This document shows positions 8,184 through 15,899 of a stretch of 64,000 bases of DNA, in pieces (position 1 is the stretch's first letter; the number at the start of each line of letters is the position of its first letter). Source of the DNA: Anaerophaga thermohalophila str. Valhall. Its GTDB lineage: Bacteria; Bacteroidota; Bacteroidia; Bacteroidales; Marinilabiliaceae. The notes beneath the pieces were generated by a model. It did no database searches. It had not been told where the DNA came from and saw nothing but the letters and a program-made list of their open reading frames with translations. Where the stretch lies: assembly GCF_000250735.1 (NCBI RefSeq), contig NZ_AHZV01000182.1:62001-126000 (forward strand). Reading direction: 5' to 3'. The position numbers were made by a program, and so were the translations under genes.

Positions 8184-8606
8184 TCAGTTCTGCTTCACTT
8201 TAAAAGCAAGAGCATAGGCTTTTATTTGTTTTATCATGGCCACCAGCCCGTTGCTCCGGGTGGGCGACAAATGCTCCTTCAAGCCGATCTTGTCTATAAA
8301 ATAGAGATCAGCATCCAGAATTTCATCAGGTGTATGCCCTGAAAGAACGCGCAGCAAAAGTGCTACAATACCTTTCACAATAATGGCATCGCTATCGCCC
8401 TGAAATTCCATTTTTCCGTCGTTCAACTCTGCATGCAGCCAGACTTTTGACTGGCATCCTTCAATCAGGTTTTGTTCTTTCCGGTGTACTTCATCGAACG
8501 AATCCAGTTCGTTTCCCATCTCGATCAAAAGAGAATATTTATCCATCCAGTCGTCGAAGGCAGAAAATTCCTCTATTATTTCGTCTTGTTTTTCATTTAT
8601 CGTCAT
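8184..8606 (-). CDS. sufE: SufE cysteine desulfuration protein
   Basis: 140 residues from ATG 8604-8606. A GTG at 8655-8657 is also in frame and would give 157 residues, but the extra 17 residues are not typical of SufE and would overlap sufS. The active-site Cys is in NLIEGCQSKVWLHAE, and the conserved Arg and His of the fold follow in LLLRVLSGHTPDEILDADL. It accepts the persulfide from SufS and passes it to the SufBCD scaffold. It lies directly after sufS in the operon, the usual Bacteroidota order. Confidence 0.95.
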   Translation of the reverse strand: MTINEKQDEIIEEFSAFDDWMDKYSLLIEMGNELDSFDEVHRKEQNLIEGCQSKVWLHAELNDGKMEFQGDSDAIIVKGIVALLLRVLSGHTPDEILDADLYFIDKIGLKEHLSPTRSNGLVAMIKQIKAYALAFKVKQN

Positions 8607-8656
8607 GGTTCTTTTTTTTACAAAGATAAGAACTTCATACGCAATGCCACGGGACA

Positions 8657-9877
8657 CTATCCAAGCATTGTGCCTACACGGTTCAAAGCCTCTGAAAGAC
8701 GGTCGATTTCATCACGGGTATTGTAAAAAGCAAAAGAGGCTCTGACAGTTCCCGGAATTCCGAAACGATCCATCAAAGGCTGCGCACAATGATGCCCGGT
8801 ACGCAAAGCAAATCCCAGTTTATCGAGCAGTGTTCCCACATCAAACGGATGTGCTTTTCCCAAAAGGAATGAAATTACACTGGTATGATCTGAAGCTTGT
8901 CCAATCAAACGAATACCCGGAACAGCTTTCATTTTTTCCATGGCATATTCGAAAAGATCGTGTTCATAATCCCAAATATCGTTAAGATTTTTGCTTTTGA
9001 GGTATTCCAGGGCAGCACCAAGTGCTATAACACCTGCAAAATTGGGGGTCCCGGCCTCAAATTTATAGGGCAATTCATTGAATGTTGTCCCGGAAAATGA
9101 AACCCTGTCAATCATCTCCCCGCCTCCCTGGTATGGCTCCATTTTCTCGAGCCATTCACGTTTTCCGTAAAGGATTCCCACTCCGGTGGGGGCATACATT
9201 TTATGTCCGCTGAACACATAAAAGTCGCAATCGAGTTGCTTCACATCAACAGGAAGATGATGAATGGCCTGGGCACCGTCAATGATCACAGGAACATCAA
9301 AAGAATGTGCTTTTTCTATAATTTTCTCAACCGGATTGATTGTTCCCATAACATTGCTGATATGGGTTACGGAAACAATTTTTGTTTTGCCTGAAAAGAG
9401 TTTCTCAAAAGCATCCATATCCAGTTCTCCATCATCGGTAACGGGAGCAATTTTTATGTGTATCCCTTTTCGTTTCTGTAATAATTGCCACGGCACAATA
9501 TTGGAATGATGCTCCATTTCTGTCAGAATCACCTCATCACCCTCCGAAAAAAAATGCTCTCCGAATGAAGTGGCCAAAAGATTAATTGACTCGGTTGTAC
9601 CTTTGGTGAAAATGATCTCTTCGTTGCTTCCGGCATTGATAAAACCCGCTACCTTTCTCCGTACTTCTTCAAAAGCTTCTGTACACACATTGCTGAGATG
9701 GTGTACGCCTCTGTGTATATTACTGTTGACACGGCGGTATACATCAGCTTCTGCTTCAATTACCGAAAGCGGCTTCTGGGTGGTGGCCGCATTGTCGAAA
9801 TAGACGAGCGGTTTGCCATACACCTTTTCGGCGAGGATGGGAAAATCGTTTCTTATTTCCTGAATATTAAGACCCAT
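8657..9877 (-). CDS. sufS: SufS cysteine desulfurase
   Basis: 406 residues, a class V aminotransferase-fold PLP enzyme. It shows YFDNAATTQKP at the N-terminus, EMEHHSNIVPW, the PLP-binding Lys in FSGHKMYAPTGVGILYG, and the catalytic Cys in RTGHHCAQPLMDRFG. It releases sulfur from L-cysteine as a persulfide for Fe-S cluster assembly. It is full length and lies between sufD and sufE, with 79 bases to sufD and about 50 bases to the preferred sufE start. Confidence is high because all catalytic residues are present. Confidence 0.97.
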   Translation of the reverse strand: MGLNIQEIRNDFPILAEKVYGKPLVYFDNAATTQKPLSVIEAEADVYRRVNSNIHRGVHHLSNVCTEAFEEVRRKVAGFINAGSNEEIIFTKGTTESINLLATSFGEHFFSEGDEVILTEMEHHSNIVPWQLLQKRKGIHIKIAPVTDDGELDMDAFEKLFSGKTKIVSVTHISNVMGTINPVEKIIEKAHSFDVPVIIDGAQAIHHLPVDVKQLDCDFYVFSGHKMYAPTGVGILYGKREWLEKMEPYQGGGEMIDRVSFSGTTFNELPYKFEAGTPNFAGVIALGAALEYLKSKNLNDIWDYEHDLFEYAMEKMKAVPGIRLIGQASDHTSVISFLLGKAHPFDVGTLLDKLGFALRTGHHCAQPLMDRFGIPGTVRASFAFYNTRDEIDRLSEALNRVGTMLG

Positions 9878-9956
9878 AGCTTTATATATAATAAATCCGG
9901 TACCTGCAGATTACAAACAACAGGCACCGGAACGTATTTCAAAATATTGTCACCTC

Positions 9957-11348
9957 TTACATGCAGGATACACCGGTGCCTTTTTGACCACACACCACGC
10001 ACGAGTGGCACTTATCGAGTTCACCACGGAAGCGTTTTTCAACCAAAGTGCGTATCTGTTCACGAAGCGGTTCCACCTGTATCTTCTCAATCACCTCGTA
10101 AGCAAAAGCGTACATCAGCAAGATTGTAGCCTCCTCCCTGTTGATTCCGCGGGTACGCAGGTAAAACATGGCTTCTTCATCCAGCTGTCCAACTGTGGCT
10201 CCATGGCTGCATTTCACATCATCGGCATAAATCTCCAGCTGTGGCTTGGTATTAATTTTGGCATCTTTGGTCAGCAACAGGTTATTGTTCGACTGATAAG
10301 CATTGGTTTTCTGTGCATCAGGACGAACCATTATTTTTCCGGTAAAAGCACCTGTTGCATGGTCGTCGAGCACCCCTTTAAAAAGCTCATCGCTAAAACA
10401 ATCCGGAACCGCGTGATCAATAAAAGAAAAATTGTCTACATGCTGATTCTTATCAAGCAGGTAGAGTCCGTAAGTATGTCCTTCAGCATGCGTTCCGGCA
10501 AGCTTAAGTGTAATGTTATTCCTTCCTACGCCTGTATGCAAAGTCAGGTTATTGGTCTTCACGTGCGAGTCTTCCTTCTGCTCAATGTAAAAACCGGCGA
10601 CCTGAGTAGTTGCATTATGCTGATTCTGAAGATTGTAAAAATCCAACCGGGCATTTCTATCCACAAAACCCTCTGTCACATTGTTGATCACAAACTTATC
10701 CGATGTCAGGGTATGATCGCACACCATTACACGTGCCTCACTGTTTTCTTCAAGAACAATAAGATTACGCTGATTGGTCATCAAAGGTTCCTCCGACATC
10801 AGGATATTGACAATCTGAATAGGTTTTTCAACCGTCACTCCCCGGGGAATGTGAATATAAAACCCGTCGCTGGCAAACATCGTATTCATTGCTACTATAC
10901 CATCGGAAAGATAAGGTGCATTCTTCCCGTAATATTTCTCAAGAAATGACGGATCCTCTTTGGCCAGTTGCGCCAGACTCCCTATACGGACACCATCAGG
11001 AAGCCCGTCGGGTTTATTGCGTGCATAATACCAACCATTTACAATGAAAATGGTAATTGAATCAAGCGTATCAACATCGCAGGAAAAAATATCCTCAACA
11101 TTTTCAACGAGTGTATCCGGAGTCAGACTCAGGGAATAGTCTCCCGAAAAAAGCGGCTGAAGGTTTGTGTACTTATAATCTTCAACCTTATTCGATGGTA
11201 TGCCCAGTCTCCTGAATGCTTCAAAAGCATCGCTACGCAAAGCATTCATGACGGAGGAAGAGTTGCCTTCGATCAGCGAGCGGTTTTCTTCGAACAAACC
11301 ATCCAGAGTAACATCCCTTCCTATTATATTTTTAATTACATTATCCAT
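9957..11348 (-). CDS. sufD: SufD Fe-S scaffold subunit
   Basis: 463 residues. The N-terminal helical part includes GIPSNKVEDYKYTNLQPLF. The parallel beta-helix core carries YIHIPRGVTVEKPI, and the C-terminal part shows KCSHGATVGQLDEEAMFYLRTRG, the conserved His region. SufD pairs with SufB, and with the SufC ATPase forms the SufBC2D complex that builds Fe-S clusters. An oddity is the extreme C-terminus, which has a cysteine group CHSCVVC followed by a further Cys two residues before the end. Some SufD proteins end in Cys-rich tails, but its use is unknown. It is intact, in contrast to the neighbouring sufB and sufC. Confidence 0.95.
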   Translation of the reverse strand: MDNVIKNIIGRDVTLDGLFEENRSLIEGNSSSVMNALRSDAFEAFRRLGIPSNKVEDYKYTNLQPLFSGDYSLSLTPDTLVENVEDIFSCDVDTLDSITIFIVNGWYYARNKPDGLPDGVRIGSLAQLAKEDPSFLEKYYGKNAPYLSDGIVAMNTMFASDGFYIHIPRGVTVEKPIQIVNILMSEEPLMTNQRNLIVLEENSEARVMVCDHTLTSDKFVINNVTEGFVDRNARLDFYNLQNQHNATTQVAGFYIEQKEDSHVKTNNLTLHTGVGRNNITLKLAGTHAEGHTYGLYLLDKNQHVDNFSFIDHAVPDCFSDELFKGVLDDHATGAFTGKIMVRPDAQKTNAYQSNNNLLLTKDAKINTKPQLEIYADDVKCSHGATVGQLDEEAMFYLRTRGINREEATILLMYAFAYEVIEKIQVEPLREQIRTLVEKRFRGELDKCHSCVVCGQKGTGVSCM

Positions 11349-11391
11349 TCAATCAGCTTATTAATGTTCAACTCAAAAAAGGGAACACACT

Positions 11392-12148
11392 TCAACGATC
11401 TTCAAATTCTTTTTTAATCCAGTCGTATCCTTTAGCTTCGAGTTCGTGTGCCAATTCTTTTCCTCCTGTTTTCACAATCCGCCCGTGATAAAGAACGTGC
11501 ACATAATCGGGGATAATATACTCAAGTAACCGTTGATAATGGGTAATCAGTATAGTAGCATTGTCGGGTCGTTTCAACTTATTTACCCCGTATGCTACAG
11601 TCCTGAGGGCATCAATGTCCAATCCCGAGTCGGTTTCGTCAAGGATGGCCAGTTTGGGTTCGAGCATGGCCATCTGAAAAATTTCATTTTTTTTCTTTTC
11701 TCCGCCGCTAAAGCCTTCATTAACTGACCGGTTGGTGAGGTTGGAATCAATGTCAACCAGCTTTCTTTTTTTCGCGCATCAGCTTCAAAAAATCACTGGC
11801 AGAAATCGGGTCCTGTCCGCGATACTTTCTGATTTCATTGAGAGATGTTCTCAGGAAATTAACCATGCTCACGCCCGGAATCTCAACCGGATACTGGAAA
11901 CTCAGAAATAATCCTTCACGGGCACGGTCTTCAGGAGCCATGTCAAGAATATCATGGCCATTAAAAAGTACCTCACCTTCGCTCACTTCAAACATTTCGT
12001 TGCCGGCAAGCACCGAGGCAAGAGTACTTTTCCCGGAACCATTGGGGCCCATGATGGCATGTACCTCTCCGGGCTTGACTTTCAGGTCAATACCCCGGAG
12101 TATTTCTTTATCATCTATCTTTACATGTAAATTTTTAATCGAAAGCAT
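11392..12148 (-). CDS. sufC: SufC ATPase (reading frame broken by one-base insertion in an A run)
   Basis: The two frames together give a full SufC of about 251 residues. The upstream part (start 12146-12148) carries Walker [10 protein letters not shown] and stops early after LMREKKKAG. The downstream part continues with the Walker B region [15 protein letters not shown] and the H-loop ITHYQRLL. The lost stretch reads [20 protein letters not shown] in the next frame, which includes the ABC signature FSGGE. Removing one base in the A/T run at 11762-11772 restores the family sequence exactly. SufC is the ATPase of SufBC2D and is normally indispensable with suf. A sequencing or assembly error is the simplest explanation; a real pseudogene is less likely because sufS, sufD and sufE are intact. 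Confidence 0.9.
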
Positions 12149-12191
12149 ACGTTGTCTGAATGAAAAATTTAACTTAAGAATTATTTATTGT

Positions 12192-13638
12192 TAGCCCACA
12201 CTACCTTCAAGGCTGATTTCAAGAAGTTTCTGAGCCTCAACGGCAAACTCCATAGGTAACTGATTGATGACCTCCTTCACATATCCGTTAACGATGAGGC
12301 CAACCGCATTTTCGGTATCAATTCCACGCTGGTTGCAGTAAAAATCTGGTCTTCACCAATTTTGGAGGTTGTCGCCTCATGCTCAACCTTTGCAGTGTTA
12401 TTATTGATCTCAAGATAGGGGAAAGTGTGTGCGCCGCATTTGTCACCCAGCAGCAGCGAATCGCACTGTGAAAAGTTACGGGCATTTTCGGCCCTTTTGG
12501 ATACTTTCACCAAACCCCGGTAACTGTTCTGGCTTTTTCCTGCCGAAATACCTTTGGATACCACCAGACTTTTGGTGTTCTTCCCGAGATGAATCATTTT
12601 GGTACCTGTATCGGCCTGTTGATGATTATTAGTAAGCGCAACCGAATAAAATTCACCGGTAGAGTGGTCGCCCATCAATACGCAACTGGGATATTTCCAG
12701 GTAATGGCCGATCCTGTTTCCACCTGTGTCCAGGAAATCTTTGAATAGTCTCCCTTGCACAAGCCCCGTTTTGTGACAAAATTATAGATACCACCCTTCC
12801 CGTCTTTGTCGCCGGGATACCAGTTCTGAACGGTGCTGTATTTTACCTCGGCACGTTCCATGGCAACAATTTCAACAATTGCGGCATGGAGTTGGTTCTC
12901 GTCGCGCATGGGGGCTGTGCACCCTTCCAGATAACTGACATAACTGTCGTCCTCGGCAATTATAAGCGTTCTCTCGAACTGCCCGGTATCCCGGGCATTT
13001 ATCCGGAAATAGGTAGACAACTCAACAGGACAGCGTACTCCCCTGGGAATGTATACAAACGAGCCGTCTGAAAAAACCGCCGAATTTAACGCGGCAAAAT
13101 AGTTATCATTGGGTGGAACAACACTCCCTATATGCTTCTTCACCAAATCGGGATATTCCCGTATTGCTTCGCTGATACTGCAGAAAATGATGCCTTTCTC
13201 GGCCAGTGTCTCCCTGAATGTGGTTTTCACCGAAACACTATCCATGACTGCATCAACGGCCACTCCTGCAAGCTGCTTCTGTTCTTCAAGCGGAATGCCC
13301 AGCTTGTCGAAGGTCGCTTTCAGCTCGGGATCAACCTCATCCATACTGTTAAGCTTAGGCTTACTCTTGGGAGCAGCATAGTAAATAATGTTCTGAAAAT
13401 CGATTTCAGGAATATTCAGATGTGCCCAATTGGGAGTTTTCATTTTCAGCCAGTTACGATAGGCTTCCAGTCTGAACTCCAACATGAATTCGGGCTCACC
13501 TTTTCGTTTGGATATTTCCCTGATCACATCCTCATTCAGACCTTTTGGAAGCGAATCCATCTCAATATCGGTATAAAAACCGTATTTATATTCACCTCTC
13601 GTTACTTCTTCCAGTATTTTGTCTTGTTCTGTTGCCAT
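12192..13638 (-). CDS. sufB: SufB Fe-S scaffold subunit (two one-base deletions near the 3' end)
   Basis: Intact from ATG 13636-13638 through the beta-helix core, including [20 protein letters not shown] and KIGEDQIF. The frame then shifts at the A5 run 12340-12344 (minus-strand T5) and stops early at 12277. Adding one base restores [20 protein letters not shown] second missing base near 12237-12242 must also be restored to end in [11 protein letters not shown] with TAA at 12192-12194. The repaired protein is 482 residues, normal for SufB. First gene of the suf operon, scaffold and assembly site of the SufBC2D complex. Two separate deletions in one essential gene argue for sequence error rather than biology. 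Confidence 0.9.
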
Positions 13639-13892
13639 ATCTCACTAATTCTAATCAATTCATTTTTAGTCTGAGCTGTTGGTCTAATAGCTTGTTGGTG
13701 TTTTCACAGTCTTAATTGCATTCAGAATGACAAAAAACACCTTTTTTGACTTTTCAGACAACTCCAATTTGCATGGTCGTGCTCGATTCAGGACTCTTTT
13801 GTCGGATTACTCCTATTAACTAACAACAACCCTGTAATCCCGGTTCACCGGATTAAGGATTAATAACATTTACGGATGTAAAAATGAGTCTG
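13639..13892. other. Leader and spacer upstream of sufB
   Basis: About 250 bases between the predicted suf promoter and the sufB ATG. No open frame or structured RNA was recognised. The predicted suf mRNA would therefore carry a long 5' leader. Confidence 0.5.
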
Positions 13893-13924
13893 CAAAGTTA
13901 CCAAACATTTAGATTAAATCTAAA
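13893..13924 (-). promoter_or_regulatory. Predicted suf operon promoter (Bacteroidota type)
   Basis: On the minus strand the -7 element TAACTTTG (13893-13900) fits TAnnTTTG exactly. A TTTA at 13921-13924, 20 bases upstream, approximates the -33 TTTG. The 19-bp palindrome at 13907-13925 lies between and over these elements. Confidence 0.6.
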
Positions 13925-13925
13925 T
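13907..13925. promoter_or_regulatory. 19-bp palindrome, candidate DtxR-family operator at the suf promoter
   Basis: ATTTAGATTAAATCTAAAT is a perfect 9+1+9 palindrome covering the -33 region and spacer of the predicted suf promoter. It is followed by a second overlapping palindrome CTAAATTTAG (13920-13929). Operators of metal-dependent DtxR/IdeR/MntR repressors are about 19-bp palindromes of the TTAGG...CCTAA type, which this resembles. Iron-dependent repression of suf is an inference; no regulator gene lies in the window. Confidence 0.55.
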
Positions 13926-14027
13926 TTAGACAGGAATTTAATCCGCACCCAAAATCCGCGAAGAATTGTATAAAATAGAAATGTACTCATTGCGGATTAG
14001 ATAATCGAACGATCAAATCTATTGTTA

Positions 14028-14035
14028 TATCTTTG
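14028..14035 (+). promoter_or_regulatory. Predicted thiL -7 promoter element
   Basis: TATCTTTG matches TAnnTTTG and ends 18 bases before the thiL ATG (14054), predicting a short leader. No good -33 TTTG at the expected spacing was found. Confidence 0.5.
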
Positions 14036-14053
14036 TACTTTAAAACTAAAGCT

Positions 14054-15097
14054 ATGAGCAACACCATCACCCCTCTCTCGGAAATTGGTCTTTTCGGTTT
14101 GATTGAGCGTTATGACAAAATATTTCATAAACGACATGAAACCACGCTTAAAGGCATCGAAAACGACGCAGCCGTCATAAAGATTAAAGACAACAATCTT
14201 GTAACAGCACAAACCATGATGCTCGAGGGCATTCATTTCGATCTCACCTATTTCCCTTTGAAGCATCTGGGGTATAAAGCGGTAGTTTCAGGAATATCAG
14301 ATGTTATAGCTTCGGGAGCTAAACCAACACATATCAACATAGCCTTAGGACTAAGCGGAAAGATGTCGCTCGAAGCAGTAGACAGGCTCATGGATGGTGT
14401 TACGCTGGCTTGTGAAAAATATGATCTTGACCTAACCGGTTTCAGACCTTCATCGTCGTTAACAGGACTTTCCATTGCTGTTTCAGTTTTTGGATTCACA
14501 GAAAATATTCCTTTGAGCCGGTTCGGGGCCGGAGAAAATGACCTTGTCTGTGTAACAGGCGACCTTGGTGCGGCATTTATGGGGCTCCAACTTCTTGAAC
14601 GTGAAAAAAAGGTGATGAAAGAGACAGGTGAAACCAACCCCGATTTCGGAAGTTACGACTACCTGTTGGAGCGACAACTCAAACCCGAAGCCCGTATCGG
14701 ATTATTATCCGGGTTGAAAGATGCCGGCATACGCCCAACATCTATGATTTTGATACGGGAAGGGCTGGCAGCATCACTTTTGCGGCTGTGTAAGGCTTCG
14801 GATGTAGGTTGCAACATTTACGAAAGCAAACTTCCCATTGACCATACTACCACAGCGCTCGGTGACGAGATGGAAATAAACCCGGTTGTGGCTGCCCTTA
14901 ATGGTGGAGAAGACTATGAAATTCTTTTCACCATCTCACTCGATGATTACCAGAAAATTGAAAAAGAAGGAAAGAAACTCGACAATGTCTTTTTAATAGG
15001 CCACATCACCAGCAAAACAAAAGGGTACACCTTAGAGACAAATGCAGGAGAGGAAGTACCCCTTAAAGCCCGTGGATGGGGAAAAAAAGAGGATTAA
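14054..15097 (+). CDS. thiL: Thiamine-monophosphate kinase
   Basis: 347 residues from ATG 14054, chosen because the promoter element and family N-terminus (MSNTITPLSEIGLFGLIERY) fit; an ATG at 14033 lies inside the likely promoter. It has the PurM-like ATP-grasp organisation, with NDAAVIKI near the N-terminus, LGLSGKMSLEAVDRLMDG, VTGDLGAAFMG, and GGEDYEILFT in the C-terminal half. It phosphorylates thiamine monophosphate to the active diphosphate in the cytoplasm. It is transcribed divergently from the suf operon and followed by about 190 bases of purine-rich repeat before ruvA. Confidence 0.94.
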   Translation: MSNTITPLSEIGLFGLIERYDKIFHKRHETTLKGIENDAAVIKIKDNNLVTAQTMMLEGIHFDLTYFPLKHLGYKAVVSGISDVIASGAKPTHINIALGLSGKMSLEAVDRLMDGVTLACEKYDLDLTGFRPSSSLTGLSIAVSVFGFTENIPLSRFGAGENDLVCVTGDLGAAFMGLQLLEREKKVMKETGETNPDFGSYDYLLERQLKPEARIGLLSGLKDAGIRPTSMILIREGLAASLLRLCKASDVGCNIYESKLPIDHTTTALGDEMEINPVVAALNGGEDYEILFTISLDDYQKIEKEGKKLDNVFLIGHITSKTKGYTLETNAGEEVPLKARGWGKKED

Positions 15098-15109
15098 TAG
15101 TGATGAGTC

Positions 15110-15215
15110 AGTAGTTGAGCAAAGAGCAGAGGGCATGGAGCATGGAGCATGGAGTAATGGGAGAAAGGTGGAAGGGTTGGAAGATGGAAGGGTTGGAAAC
15201 TATATTCTTAAATGG
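15110..15215 (+). repeat. Purine-rich degenerate tandem repeats between thiL and ruvA
   Basis: Contains GGCATGGAGCATGGAGCATG and repeated GGAAGGGTTGGAAGATGG units. A reverse-complement-like pyrimidine-rich tract with similar words (GAGCAAAGAG on the other strand) lies at 43150-43235. Low complexity, non-coding. Confidence 0.6.
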
Positions 15216-15289
15216 ATATAAGATGTAAGATAATCTATGAGTGCGCATTGAAAAATTTAACGAACTATTGTTAATTACAAACTCAAACT

Positions 15290-15871
15290 ATGTACGAATT
15301 TATATCAGGGAAAATAGCCCAAACCACACCCGCTTATGTCGTCCTTGAAAACAACGGAATCGGATATCTAATAAACATCTCGTTGAATACTTATGAAGCC
15401 CTGAAAGGGAAGAATGAATCATCGCTATACATCTATGAAAACATCAGGGAAGATGCCTACATACTTTATGGTTTTTCCAGTACAAGAGAAAGAGAGATTT
15501 TTCAGCTTTTGATATCGGTGTCGGGGATTGGTGCCAATACTGCACGCATGATGCTTTCTTCAATGACTCCGGATGAGCTTCAGGCTGCTATTGCCACCGA
15601 AAATGTAAATCAGATAAAAAGCATTAAGGGCATCGGACTAAAAACAGCACAACGTGTAATTGTAGAACTGAAAGACAAAATTGGAAAAACAACCGGAGGA
15701 CAAAAATTACCTGTTCCCGAAGACAATACAAACGCTGAAGAAGCGTTATCTGCATTAGTAATGTTGGGTTTTTCAAAAGGGCCTTCGCAAAAGGTCGTTG
15801 ACAAAATATTGAGAGAAAAGCCGGGAAGTAAAGTTGAAGAAATCATAAAACTGGCGCTCAAGATGTTGTAA
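15290..15871 (+). CDS. ruvA: Holliday junction branch migration protein RuvA
   Basis: 193 residues. The N-terminal OB-fold domain starts MYEFISGKIAQTTPAYVVLE. The two helix-hairpin-helix motifs are seen around LLISVSGIGANTARMML and QIKSIKGIGLKTAQRVI, and the C-terminal domain III (EEALSALVMLGFSK) contacts RuvB. It forms tetramers that clamp Holliday junctions and recruit the RuvB motor. It lies 28 bases upstream of sprA. A ruvA-sprA-gcvH order is known from gliding Flavobacteria, so this linkage is conserved rather than accidental. Confidence 0.96.
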   Translation: MYEFISGKIAQTTPAYVVLENNGIGYLINISLNTYEALKGKNESSLYIYENIREDAYILYGFSSTREREIFQLLISVSGIGANTARMMLSSMTPDELQAAIATENVNQIKSIKGIGLKTAQRVIVELKDKIGKTTGGQKLPVPEDNTNAEEALSALVMLGFSKGPSQKVVDKILREKPGSKVEEIIKLALKML

Positions 15872-15899
15872 CCTAAACCATAGCAGCGCAATTTACTGA

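Noticed and set aside
9984-10949. Plus-strand open frame of about 320 codons
   Set aside because: Antisense to sufD, which is a complete recognised gene; no independent coding signal.
11762-11772. Programmed -1 frameshift in sufC at A_AAA_AAG
   Set aside because: A -1 shift gives the wrong frame; the gene needs one base removed, so this is not dnaX-type recoding.
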